Source: Tritonibacter horizontis
Lineage (GTDB): Bacteria > Pseudomonadota > Alphaproteobacteria > Rhodobacterales > Rhodobacteraceae
Direction of reading: 5' to 3'
NCBI RefSeq assembly: GCF_001518015.1
Contig: NZ_LPUY01000095.1
Coordinates: 1-64,000 of the forward strand
DNA: 64,000 nucleotides
Under the pieces are notes generated by a model, which had not been told where the DNA came from, did not search any database, and worked only from the letters and a program-made list of their open reading frames with translations. Every line of letters starts with the position of its first letter. The stretch's first letter is position 1. Position numbers and translations under genes: made by a program. Below are positions 44,869 through 53,116 of the stretch, piece after piece.

Positions 44869-45776
44869 TGCCAGATCTCCTCCGTACCTTTTTGCGCAAC
44901 CGCAAGGCCGCCATCGGACTGGCCATCGTGCTGGCCTATGTGGTCGTCGCGCTGGTGGCGCCGCTGATTGCGCCCTTTGACCCCATCGCCCGCGTGGGCC
45001 GACCGCACCAGGCACCCTCGGCTGAACATTGGCTGGGCACCACCCGCATGGGGCGGGACGTGTTCAGCCAGCTGATCTGGGGCACCCGCACCTCCCTGAT
45101 GGTGGGGATTGTGGCCGGGTTGATCGTGACCGCGATCGGCACCGCCATCGGCATCACGGCGGCCTATTTCGGCGGTCTGGTGGATAATGTGCTGAACTTT
45201 TTCACCAATGTCGTGCTGGTGCTGCCGCAACTGCCGCTGTTGCTGGTGCTCGCCGCCTTTCTGGGGCAGGTGGGGCCCTGGGCGATTGCGCTGATCATTG
45301 GCCTGACCTCCTGGGCCTGGGGGGCGCGCGTCACCCGTGCGCAGGCGATGTCGCTGAAGACCCGCGACTTTATTCAGGCCTCCGCGATGATCGGCGAGCC
45401 GACCTGGCGGATGATCCTGGTGGAGATGCTGCCGAACCTTTTGTCGATCATCGGCTTCAACTTTATCGGTTCCGTCATCTTTACCATCATCACCGAGGCG
45501 ACGCTGGAATTCCTCGGTCTGGGCAGCCCCTTGGCGCTGTCCTGGGGCACCATGCTTTATAACGCGCAGACCGCCTCGGCGATCATGGTCGGCGCCTGGT
45601 GGGAGGTGCTGGCCCCCTGCGCCGCCATCGTGCTGATCGGCGTGGGCCTGTCGCTGATGAACTTCGGTGTGGACGAGATCGCCAACCCGCGCATGCGCAC
45701 GCTGGGCAACGTCGCCAAGGCGTTGCGGATTGAGAAGCGCCTGTTGCGCCAGCGCATGCAGGAGGCAAACCAATGA
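44868..45776 (+). CDS. Chitooligosaccharide ABC transporter permease (DppC type)
   Basis: A 302-residue permease with LGTTRMGRDVFSQLIWGTRTS after the first membrane helix (DppC signature), about six membrane segments and the EAA loop QASAMIGEPTWRMILVEMLPN. Its stop overlaps the following ATPase start by 4 nt (ATGA). Confidence 0.91.
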   Translation: MPDLLRTFLRNRKAAIGLAIVLAYVVVALVAPLIAPFDPIARVGRPHQAPSAEHWLGTTRMGRDVFSQLIWGTRTSLMVGIVAGLIVTAIGTAIGITAAYFGGLVDNVLNFFTNVVLVLPQLPLLLVLAAFLGQVGPWAIALIIGLTSWAWGARVTRAQAMSLKTRDFIQASAMIGEPTWRMILVEMLPNLLSIIGFNFIGSVIFTIITEATLEFLGLGSPLALSWGTMLYNAQTASAIMVGAWWEVLAPCAAIVLIGVGLSLMNFGVDEIANPRMRTLGNVAKALRIEKRLLRQRMQEANQ

Positions 45777-46588
45777 GCGATCTGCTGACCGTCGAAGGGC
45801 TGCGGGTGGACTATCTGACCGCAGGCGCGCCCTTTACCGCCGTGCGCGACATCTCGTTCCAGATCCAGCCGAATGAAATCCTCGGCCTTGCGGGGGAATC
45901 CGGTTGCGGCAAGAGCACCGTGGCCTATGCGCTGATGCGTCTGCACAAACCGCCTGCATTGGTGCGTCGGGGCCAGATCCTGTTCGAGGGTCGTGATGTG
46001 CTGTCGTTCACCGACACGCAACTGCGCGCCTGGCGTTGGTCCGAGGTCTCCATGGTGTTTCAAAGCGCGATGAACTCGCTCAACCCGGTGATGACCATCT
46101 TTCGCCAGTTTCACGACATGCTGCGTGCGCATGGGCCCATTACCCGCGCCGACGCGATGGACCGCACGGCCGAGATGCTGGAGATGGTCGGCATCCCCGC
46201 CGACCGGATGCAGGCCCATCCGCATCAATTGTCGGGGGGGATGCGGCAGCGGGTGGCGCTGGCCCTGGCGCTGACTTTGCTGCCCAAGTTGATCATCATG
46301 GACGAGCCGACGACCGCGCTTGATGTGGTGGTGCAGCGCGAGATCCTGCAAGAGGTCCTGCGCCTGCGCGAAAAGTTGGGGTTTTCGGTACTGTTCATCA
46401 CCCATGACATCGCGCTGATGGCACAGATTTCCGACCGGATCGGCATCATGCGTGCGGGCGAGATTGTGGAAATCGGCACCGCGTCGCAGATCGTGACCGC
46501 GCCCGTGCATGACTACACCCGCAGCCTGTGGGACGCGATGCCGATCCTGGCCAATGCTGCCGAGAAAGGGCCTGCCCATGCTGTCTGA
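45773..46588 (+). CDS. Chitooligosaccharide ABC transporter ATPase (DppD type)
   Basis: A 271-residue ATPase with Walker A GESGCGKSTVAYAL, signature LSGGMRQRVALALAL and Walker B LIIMDEPTTALDVV. It is shorter than the DppD-type ATPase at 17023-17997 because the C-terminal cysteine-containing extension is missing. It forms a heterodimer with the next ATPase, which overlaps its last 11 nt. Confidence 0.91.
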   Translation: MSDLLTVEGLRVDYLTAGAPFTAVRDISFQIQPNEILGLAGESGCGKSTVAYALMRLHKPPALVRRGQILFEGRDVLSFTDTQLRAWRWSEVSMVFQSAMNSLNPVMTIFRQFHDMLRAHGPITRADAMDRTAEMLEMVGIPADRMQAHPHQLSGGMRQRVALALALTLLPKLIIMDEPTTALDVVVQREILQEVLRLREKLGFSVLFITHDIALMAQISDRIGIMRAGEIVEIGTASQIVTAPVHDYTRSLWDAMPILANAAEKGPAHAV

Positions 46589-47534
46589 TCCCCCGATCCT
46601 GTCGCTGGACCGTCTGACCAAGACCTTTACCCTGCGTCCGATCTTTGGTCGCGCCACCCAGGTGGAGGCCCTGCGCGCCGTCTCGCTCGACCTGTTGCCG
46701 GGCCGGGCACTGGCGCTGGTGGGCGAAAGCGGCTCTGGCAAGAGCACCGTGGGCCGGATGATCGTCGGCCACCATGCGCCGACCTCGGGGCGGATCCTGT
46801 TCGAGGGTCGGGACATCGCGGAGCTGACCCGACGCGGCGATCAGATGCGCTATCGTCAGGCGGTGCAGATGGTGTTTCAGGACCCGTTTTCGGCCCTGAA
46901 CCCGGCGCATACGATCCGTCATCATTTGCAGCGCGCCCTGTCGTTGCATCAGCCGGAGGCCGATCCGGAGACCGCCCTGCGCGAGATCCTTGACGATGTG
47001 GATCTGGACCCGGTCTCGACCCCGTCGAAGTTCCCGCATGAACTGTCGGGTGGGCAGCGCCAGCGGGTGAATTTTGCCCGGGCGCTGGCGGTCAGGGCAC
47101 GGCTGATCGTCGCGGATGAACCGACCTCGATGCTGGATGTGTCGATCCGCAAGTCGATCCTCGCGCTGATGCAGCGGCTCAAGACCGAGCACGGCCTGTC
47201 GATCCTTTATATCACCCATGATATTGCCACGGCAGAGTATCTGGCCGAGGACACGGCGGTGATGTTCCGGGGGCAGGTGGTCGAAAAGGGCCCGACCGCG
47301 CAGGTGGTCGGCGCACCGCAGCATGGCTACACCCGGTTGTTGCGTGCCGCCGTGCCGGATCCGTCGATCCGGCTGACGGGCAGCGATGCCGGCTTTGCCC
47401 AGGATGCCCGACAGGTGCGCGCCGCCAGCGCGGCTGCGGTTCGCGGCATGACCGAAGTGTCCACCGGGCATTTCATCGCGGATCATGCTGCTGGCGACCA
47501 TGCCACTGCCGAAACGGAGCGGGCCGATGCCTGA
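46578..47534 (+). CDS. Chitooligosaccharide ABC transporter ATPase (DppF type)
   Basis: A 318-residue ATPase with Walker A GESGSGKSTVGRM, signature LSGGQRQRVNFARAL and Walker B LIVADEPTSMLDVS. The start MLSDPPILSLDRL inside the end of the previous gene gives a normal N-terminus. After the ATPase core there is a tail of about 50 residues (GSDAGFAQDARQVRAASAAAV) without the cysteine motif of DppF. It overlaps the GNAT gene by 8 nt. Confidence 0.9.
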   Translation: MLSDPPILSLDRLTKTFTLRPIFGRATQVEALRAVSLDLLPGRALALVGESGSGKSTVGRMIVGHHAPTSGRILFEGRDIAELTRRGDQMRYRQAVQMVFQDPFSALNPAHTIRHHLQRALSLHQPEADPETALREILDDVDLDPVSTPSKFPHELSGGQRQRVNFARALAVRARLIVADEPTSMLDVSIRKSILALMQRLKTEHGLSILYITHDIATAEYLAEDTAVMFRGQVVEKGPTAQVVGAPQHGYTRLLRAAVPDPSIRLTGSDAGFAQDARQVRAASAAAVRGMTEVSTGHFIADHAAGDHATAETERADA

Positions 47535-47982
47535 CATGCTGGTCCCGCTCTATCGCTTGCCGTCGCAGGGGGCGCTGCCGGAGGGGGTCACCCTGCGGCC
47601 CGCCCTGCCGTTCGAGGCGCATGAGGTGCTGGCGTTTGTCGCGGCGCATTTTGGCCAGAAGTGGGTCGATGAATGCACCGTGGCGCTGGCGGCGCGCCCC
47701 GCCCGCCTCCTGATTGCGACCGAGGGCACGCATCTGCTGGGCTTTGCCTGCTATGACGTGACCTTTCGCGGGTTTTTCGGCCCCACCGGTGTCGCCCCGG
47801 AGGCGCGCGGCAAGGGGCTGGGCAAGGCGCTGCTGCTGGCGGCCCTTCACCGGTTGCGCGACGATGGCTTCGCCTATGGGATCATCGGTGGCGCCGGGCC
47901 GGTGGCGTTTTACCAGGAGACCTGCGGCGCTACCCCCATTCCAGACAGTGATCCGGGCGCCTACAGCGGCGCGCTGGTCTGA
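47527..47982 (+). CDS. GNAT-family N-acetyltransferase
   Basis: A 151-residue GNAT protein with the acetyl-CoA pyrophosphate loop VAPEARGKGLGKALL (about residues 87-101) and a C-terminal GGAGPVAFYQETCGA segment. Placement between the chitooligosaccharide transporter and the hexosaminidase, with overlap to the former, suggests it acts on an amino sugar, for example acetylating partly deacetylated chitin oligomers so that the GH20 enzyme can use them. That is inference; the family has very broad substrates. Confidence 0.85.
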   Translation: MPDMLVPLYRLPSQGALPEGVTLRPALPFEAHEVLAFVAAHFGQKWVDECTVALAARPARLLIATEGTHLLGFACYDVTFRGFFGPTGVAPEARGKGLGKALLLAALHRLRDDGFAYGIIGGAGPVAFYQETCGATPIPDSDPGAYSGALV

Positions 47983-48009
47983 CATACATTCACAACAGGA
48001 TTTATTGAG

Positions 48010-49893
48010 ATGCAGTTTCACCTCGACAGTCTTTGGCACGCCGAAGAAGACGCGATGGAGTTCGCCCTGACCAATTGCGGGCCCAGCCCGGTGGCCAATC
48101 CGCGCCTGGTCTATGCCACGCTGACGCGCTGCTTGCGGCCGTCGCGCTGCACCGGTGCGACCTTGCTGCGGCGGCAGGCGAATTTTCACGAATATGCCAG
48201 CGCCGACGGTTTTGTGCTGCAGCCGGGCGAGACCTGGCGGTTCACGGAATACAGTCTGACCCGGCCGGCGCTGCATTCCAACGAAGGGCCGAAATCGGCG
48301 GGCGTGCGGCTGGAAGACGGCACCCTCGTCCCTGCTTTTGCCAGCGATCTGCAGGCCGCCACGGCCGTGGGGCGGGCGGCGCCGGCAGGGCGCGCCGATC
48401 TGACCTGCGGTGTCCTGCCCGAACCCCGACGGGTCGCGGTCACGGACTGGCAGGCAAAGGCACCGGTGCATCTGGCGCTGCAGGGTCGGGATCTGGCGGT
48501 GCTGCAAACCGTGTCGCGTGTGGCGGCACTGACCCGTCGGCTGCATCCCCTTGCGCCGGTGCCCTTCGTGCTGACGGCAAAGGCGGATGTGTCGCCGCTG
48601 GTGGTGGTGGCCGATCCGGCGCTGGGCGAGGACGCCTATCGCATCGTCTGGCACGACGGCGAGGCCAGATTGCACCATGGGACGGGGCAGGGACTGTTTT
48701 ACGGGCTGGTCACGCTGGCGCAGCTGATGACCCATGCCCATGACGCCCCCGGCCGATACGGCGTGCCGCTGACCGGTGTGGTCGAAGACGCCCCGCGCCA
48801 CGGCTGGCGGGGGGCGCATTTGGATGTGTCACGCCAGTTTTATCCGTTGGACCAGGTGCTGCGCTACGTCGATATCCTCGCCTGGCACAAGATGAACCGG
48901 TTCCATTGGCACCTGACCGATGACGAAGGCTGGCGGCTGGAAATCAAGGCCTATCCGCAGCTGACCGAGGTTGCGGCCCATACCGGGATGGCGCTGCCGG
49001 TGCTGCCGCAGCTTGGCCCTGACATCACCGGGCAGAGCGGGTTTTATACCCAGGCCGAGGCGCGGCAAGTGGTCAAACATGCCGCCGGTCTCGGTGTCGA
49101 GGTGATGCCGGAGATCGACGTGCCGGGCCATTGCGCCTGCGTCCTTGGGGCCCTGCCGGAGCTGGTCGATGCGGAGGAGCCGGAAAGCTACTGGTCGGTG
49201 CAGGGATTTGGCAACAACGCGCTGAACCCGGCGATCGAGGGGTCTTATACTTTTGCCGAGACGGTGCTGGCCGAGGTCTGCGAGATCTTTCCGTTTGAGA
49301 TCATCCATGTCGGCGGCGACGAGGTGGCCGAAGGCGCCTGGATGCAATCGCCCAAGGCGCAGGCGATGATGCGGGAAACGGGACTGAAGGACACCCACGA
49401 GATGCAGGCCTATTTCCTGCGTCACATTCAGGAGTTCCTGATCGGCCTCGGGCGCAGGCTCGGCGGCTGGGAAGAGGTCGCCCACGGCGGTGGCCTGAAC
49501 CCGGCGCATTGCCTGCTGTTCGCCTGGACCACCATCGAGAAAACCGCAGAGCTGGCGGATGAGGGCTATGACGTGGTGAGCACGCCGGGGCAGGCCTATT
49601 ACCTTGATATGGCCCTGTCGGACGATTGGTATGCACCGGGGGCGAGCTGGGCCGGGTTTACGCCGCTGGACAAGACCTATGGCTTTGAGGCGGACAATGG
49701 CGCGGCGGCGCTGGCGGGGCGGCTGAAGGGGGTTCAGGCCTGCGTCTGGAGCGAGCATCTGACCACGATGGCGCGCAAGAACCACATGATCTTTCCGCGG
49801 CTCAGCGCCATTGCCGAAGCAGGCTGGAGCGCGGCAGAGCGCAAGGATTTCGACCGGTTCAAGGCGCTGGCACCGCTGATGCCGGACCTGTGA
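48010..49893 (+). CDS. Beta-N-acetylhexosaminidase, GH20, cytoplasmic
   Basis: A 627-residue GH20 enzyme: an N-terminal domain, a small alpha/beta domain (about 150-255), then the TIM barrel from RGAHLDVSRQFYPLDQVL, with HKMNRFHWHLTDDEGWRLEI and the catalytic Asp437-Glu438 pair in IIHVGGDEVAEGAW. It releases terminal GlcNAc from chitin oligosaccharides by substrate-assisted catalysis. No signal peptide is present, so it acts in the cytoplasm on imported oligosaccharides, as does the hexosaminidase of the Vibrio chitin operon. It ends the operon. Confidence 0.92.
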   Translation: MQFHLDSLWHAEEDAMEFALTNCGPSPVANPRLVYATLTRCLRPSRCTGATLLRRQANFHEYASADGFVLQPGETWRFTEYSLTRPALHSNEGPKSAGVRLEDGTLVPAFASDLQAATAVGRAAPAGRADLTCGVLPEPRRVAVTDWQAKAPVHLALQGRDLAVLQTVSRVAALTRRLHPLAPVPFVLTAKADVSPLVVVADPALGEDAYRIVWHDGEARLHHGTGQGLFYGLVTLAQLMTHAHDAPGRYGVPLTGVVEDAPRHGWRGAHLDVSRQFYPLDQVLRYVDILAWHKMNRFHWHLTDDEGWRLEIKAYPQLTEVAAHTGMALPVLPQLGPDITGQSGFYTQAEARQVVKHAAGLGVEVMPEIDVPGHCACVLGALPELVDAEEPESYWSVQGFGNNALNPAIEGSYTFAETVLAEVCEIFPFEIIHVGGDEVAEGAWMQSPKAQAMMRETGLKDTHEMQAYFLRHIQEFLIGLGRRLGGWEEVAHGGGLNPAHCLLFAWTTIEKTAELADEGYDVVSTPGQAYYLDMALSDDWYAPGASWAGFTPLDKTYGFEADNGAAALAGRLKGVQACVWSEHLTTMARKNHMIFPRLSAIAEAGWSAAERKDFDRFKALAPLMPDL

Positions 49894-49916
49894 CTTGTAA
49901 CCCGTGACACATACCC

Positions 49917-49960
49917 TGGCGCCGGGCGCTGTCCGCCGGAGCGGGCGACGCCCGGTGCCA
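49917..49960. terminator. Hairpin between convergent genes
   Basis: A 12-bp stem (TGGCGCCGGGCG with CGCCCGGTGCCA, one G-U pair) and a 20-nt loop between the hexosaminidase and the minus-strand binding-protein gene. No clear T-run on either strand; a bidirectional, possibly Rho-assisted terminator. Confidence 0.5.
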
Positions 49961-49968
49961 CAGGCCGA

Positions 49969-50997
49969 TCATTGCAGGACCGCGCTGCTCCATTCCTTGA
50001 GAAACGCGGCCTTTTTCAACGCGTCCAGATAGACCAGCAACCCAGGCCCCATGCGAATGCGTCGCAGGGCCTGGGCTTCTTGCGTCCAGGCGTTTTCCTC
50101 GGCGACAGAGACTGCACCTGGGGCGGCCTCCCATCCCCGTGAAATCAGGTGGTCGATGAAGGACCCGGCAAGCGTCGGAGCCTTGCTGGTTTTGGGAATG
50201 AAGGCGGTGCGCAACATGATGATCGTGTAGTCCTGCGGCAGGATGACGATCACATCCTTCGGATTGCCCTTGGCGCGGGCATAGCTGCCGAGCACGTTAT
50301 AGGCGACGGTCAGATCCCCTGAGGAGACATCGTCGATCATCTGGCTGGAACAGCAATAGAGCCGGACGCCGAATGACCCCATGACCTCGCTCAGGCGCCA
50401 GTAGGTTTCCGAGGTGCGCGCGTCCTGGGTGGCAAACAGATACCCGAGGCCGGAGGTGCGCAGATCGTAGGTGCCGACCTTGCCCTCGAACCGGTCGGGA
50501 TGGTCGCGCATCAGGGCGATCAGCTCCTGTCGGCTTTGCGGGACGGGCAGGCCCACCAGCGCCCGGCGGGACAGGACGATGGCAGCGGGTTCCTGCGTGA
50601 AGGCAAAGAGGTGGTTGCGCCAGCGCGCCCATTCCGGCATCCGCTGGGTGATCTCGGAACTATAGCCAAGCGAGTATCCATCATTCACCAGTTTGGTTTG
50701 CAGATCGGTGGCGCTGGAAATGGCCAGATCGACCTCCAGCCCTTCGTCGCCCATGGCGGTCATCAGCTCGGCGGAACTGGCGACGGTATACTCCACCCGC
50801 ACGTCCGGGCGGTCGGCCAGAAATTCGCGAATGGTGGGTTCAAAGAACACAGCGTCGCCATTGGAAATCACCCGCAGCACCTGCCGGGCGTTGCCCGGAC
50901 CGACGCTGATATGGTCCTCGATCTCAAAGGTCTGCCCCGGCAAAGGGGCCAGACCGCCCAGGAGGATCAGGACAAGGGAAAAGACAAACTTGCGCAT
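49969..50997 (-). CDS. Periplasmic binding protein (iron-type family) linked to the TctDE system
   Basis: A 342-residue protein with signal peptide (cleavage near PLPGQT) and the class II binding fold seen in ferric-iron and sulphate-like proteins: LRVISNGDAVFFEPTIREFL, VEYTVASSAELMTAM, SGLGYLFATQDA, AYNVLGSYARAKG. No ABC permease or ATPase is nearby. Instead its start overlaps the sensor-kinase end by 31 nt, so it is made with the two-component system and is likely a periplasmic ligand presenter for the kinase. Confidence 0.83.
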   Translation of the reverse strand: MRKFVFSLVLILLGGLAPLPGQTFEIEDHISVGPGNARQVLRVISNGDAVFFEPTIREFLADRPDVRVEYTVASSAELMTAMGDEGLEVDLAISSATDLQTKLVNDGYSLGYSSEITQRMPEWARWRNHLFAFTQEPAAIVLSRRALVGLPVPQSRQELIALMRDHPDRFEGKVGTYDLRTSGLGYLFATQDARTSETYWRLSEVMGSFGVRLYCCSSQMIDDVSSGDLTVAYNVLGSYARAKGNPKDVIVILPQDYTIIMLRTAFIPKTSKAPTLAGSFIDHLISRGWEAAPGAVSVAEENAWTQEAQALRRIRMGPGLLVYLDALKKAAFLKEWSSAVLQ

Positions 50998-52352
50998 GCG
51001 CCACCTTCCTCGCTGTGGTTGGTCAGAAAGAGCTGGCCGCCATGGGCGCGGGCAACCTCATGAGCGATGGTCAGCCCCAGGCCGGAGCCGACCACGGTAT
51101 CGGTATTGCCCCCGCGCACAAAGCGGCGCGTCAGCCGCCCCATGTCGGCTTTGGGAAAGCCGGCGCCTTCGTCCCGGACTGAAACTTCGGCGCTGGTCCC
51201 GACCCGCCGCAGGGCGACATGGACGCGGCTGTCGGGGGGCGAATATTTGATCGCATTGTCCATGAGATTCAACAGCGCGCTTTGCATCAGGATCGGGTCG
51301 CCCCGCACCTGCAGCGCCTCTTCCGGGATCGTCAGGTCCATGTCGATGTCGCGCAGATCCGCCATCGGCACCAGCCGCGCCACCGCATCCCGCGTCAGGC
51401 GGCCCAGTTCGACCTCCTCGGTTTCCAGATGGTCCGAGCGAAACGAGACCATGGCATGATCCAGCAACTGCCCCGCCGCGCGGCTGCTTTCGTCGATGGC
51501 GCGGATCATTTCGCGCACGGCCTGGCGGTTTTCCGGCTTGTCGACGCGGCGCAGGGTGATTTCGGCCTGGGTGCGGACCGTTGTCAGCGGGGTGCGCACC
51601 CGATGCGCGGCCTCGGCGATCAGATCCTCGGACCGCGACAGCGAGGTCTTCAGGCGGCTCATGAACCCGTTGAGCGCCCCGACGAGCGATTCCATTTCCG
51701 CCGGAACCGGGGCCGAGACCGGGCGCAGATCCGACAGGCCGCGGCGCGACACGGAGCCGGCGAGCTGGCGCAGCGGCTGGATCGCGGATTGCGCGGCAAA
51801 GATGCCAAACACCGCCGCGAGAGCAAAGAAACCAAGACCGAAGCCGGCGACGGTGCGCGAAATCCCGGCCAGTTGCCGCCGCAGCCCATAGCGGGTCTGG
51901 GCCACGGTGACCTCGATGAAATCCGGCTGGTTGCCGACCGACATCCGGCGGGTGGCGGTCACCAGCCGGATGCTTTCGCCGTCATAGGTGGCGGTGCGAA
52001 AGCGCGGCCCGGTGCTGGTGGCGGCTGCGGGTTTCGGCAGGTCGGGGTATCCGGTCAGAAAGGATCCGTTGCGGGTGATGGCATAAAACACCCGATCCTC
52101 GCTGATATTGCCCAGCATCGAAAAGGAGAAATAGGGGATGTCCACCGTCAGATCGCCATCGCGCACCGAGGCGGAATCCAGAATTGCGGTAACGGAGGCG
52201 GCGAGGATCTCGTCCTGGCTTTGACCGGCGAGGTCGCGGGCGTAGTTCTGCACCACAAAGAACATCAACCCGGCCAGCAGCGCCGCACCGGACAGCAATT
52301 GCACAATGAGCCGCCGCTGGATGGAGCCGCGCAGGAGAATCGGATGGCTCAT
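50967..52352 (-). CDS. tctE: Sensor histidine kinase, TctE type
   Basis: A 461-residue kinase: membrane helices near 13-32 and 164-186 flank a periplasmic sensor domain of the 2CSK type (SVTAILDSASVRDGDLTVDIPYFSFSML), then HAMP, HisKA with AEAAHRVRTPLTTVR and an ATPase domain (LMDNAIKYSPP, DEGAGFP, GSGLGLTI). The HisKA has HRVRTPL rather than HELRTPL, which still carries the phospho-histidine. Coupled to the regulator by a 4-nt ATGA overlap. Family members sense citrate or other tricarboxylates, matching the divergent tctCBA. Confidence 0.9.
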   Translation of the reverse strand: MSHPILLRGSIQRRLIVQLLSGAALLAGLMFFVVQNYARDLAGQSQDEILAASVTAILDSASVRDGDLTVDIPYFSFSMLGNISEDRVFYAITRNGSFLTGYPDLPKPAAATSTGPRFRTATYDGESIRLVTATRRMSVGNQPDFIEVTVAQTRYGLRRQLAGISRTVAGFGLGFFALAAVFGIFAAQSAIQPLRQLAGSVSRRGLSDLRPVSAPVPAEMESLVGALNGFMSRLKTSLSRSEDLIAEAAHRVRTPLTTVRTQAEITLRRVDKPENRQAVREMIRAIDESSRAAGQLLDHAMVSFRSDHLETEEVELGRLTRDAVARLVPMADLRDIDMDLTIPEEALQVRGDPILMQSALLNLMDNAIKYSPPDSRVHVALRRVGTSAEVSVRDEGAGFPKADMGRLTRRFVRGGNTDTVVGSGLGLTIAHEVARAHGGQLFLTNHSEEGGACASLSFPLS

Positions 52353-53014
52353 GACTGGCTCAGCCGGTAGCCGAGCCCCCGGACGGTCACAATCTGGACC
52401 GCCGCGCCCTCCAGGTGTTTGCGCAAACGGCCAACATAGACCTCGATCGCGTTTTCCGAGGCATCGACATCGTAGGAAAACAGCCGGTCCACCAGTTTGG
52501 ATTTTGAAAACACCTGATCCGGGGCGCAGATGAAGATTTCAAACAGCCGCAGTTCGCGGTTGCGCAGGTGGATTTCGCGCGCGCCGACGGTGAGGGTGCA
52601 AGCCAGGGGATCAAAGACCACATCACTATAGCGATGCACATTGCTGGCGCCGCCGCTGCGCCGCCGCAGCACCGCCCGGCATCGGGCCTCTAGTTCAGAG
52701 AAATCAAAGGGTTTGACGATATAATCGTCGGCACCAAGGTCCAGCACACCGACGCGATCAGAGACCTCTGACCGAGCGGTAAGGACGATCACCGGCGTGT
52801 CGCGCTGTGCCGCGCGATGGGATTGCAGAAAGTGGCGGCCATCGCCGTCGGGCAGCATGATGTCCAACAGAATGAGGTCGTATTCGGTGGTCGCGATGAA
52901 ATCCTCGGCGGTGCCAAGGTCGCCTGCCCGGTCAACCACATGGCCATCCAGCGTCAGCCGATCCACCACGGCATTGGCGAGCTGATCGTTATCTTCGACA
53001 AGTAAATACCGCAT
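52349..53014 (-). CDS. tctD: Response regulator, OmpR/TctD type
   Basis: A 221-residue regulator: receiver domain with LVEDNDQLANAVVDRL, phospho-acceptor Asp in LILLDIMLPDGDG, and VKPFDFSELEARCRAVLRR at its end; C-terminal winged helix (FEIFICAPDQVFSKSKLVDRLFSYDVDASENAIEVYVGRLRKHL). Divergent from tctC; two 11-bp-spaced GTGTCAG repeats at 53035-53052 are its likely binding site. Confidence 0.91.
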   Translation of the reverse strand: MRYLLVEDNDQLANAVVDRLTLDGHVVDRAGDLGTAEDFIATTEYDLILLDIMLPDGDGRHFLQSHRAAQRDTPVIVLTARSEVSDRVGVLDLGADDYIVKPFDFSELEARCRAVLRRRSGGASNVHRYSDVVFDPLACTLTVGAREIHLRNRELRLFEIFICAPDQVFSKSKLVDRLFSYDVDASENAIEVYVGRLRKHLEGAAVQIVTVRGLGYRLSQS

Positions 53015-53034
53015 TGGGGCGAAACTTCAGCTCC

Positions 53035-53052
53035 GTGTCAGGTTTGTGTCAG
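53035..53052 (+). promoter_or_regulatory. Tandem GTGTCAG repeats, likely TctD site
   Basis: GTGTCAG at 53035-53041 and 53046-53052, an 11-bp period (one helix turn), as expected for head-to-tail binding of an OmpR-family dimer. Located between divergent tctD and tctC. Confidence 0.55.
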
Positions 53053-53116
53053 CTTGGGCCGGAATACCCCCAGTCATGAGCGCGCAACGGCGCGTTTGTC
53101 AAATGGGAGGAACATT

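Noticed and set aside
42109-45015. 968-codon minus-strand open frame
   Set aside because: It is antisense to the CBP-like and permease genes, rich in Arg/Gly/His from GC-biased codons, and matches nothing; a shadow frame.
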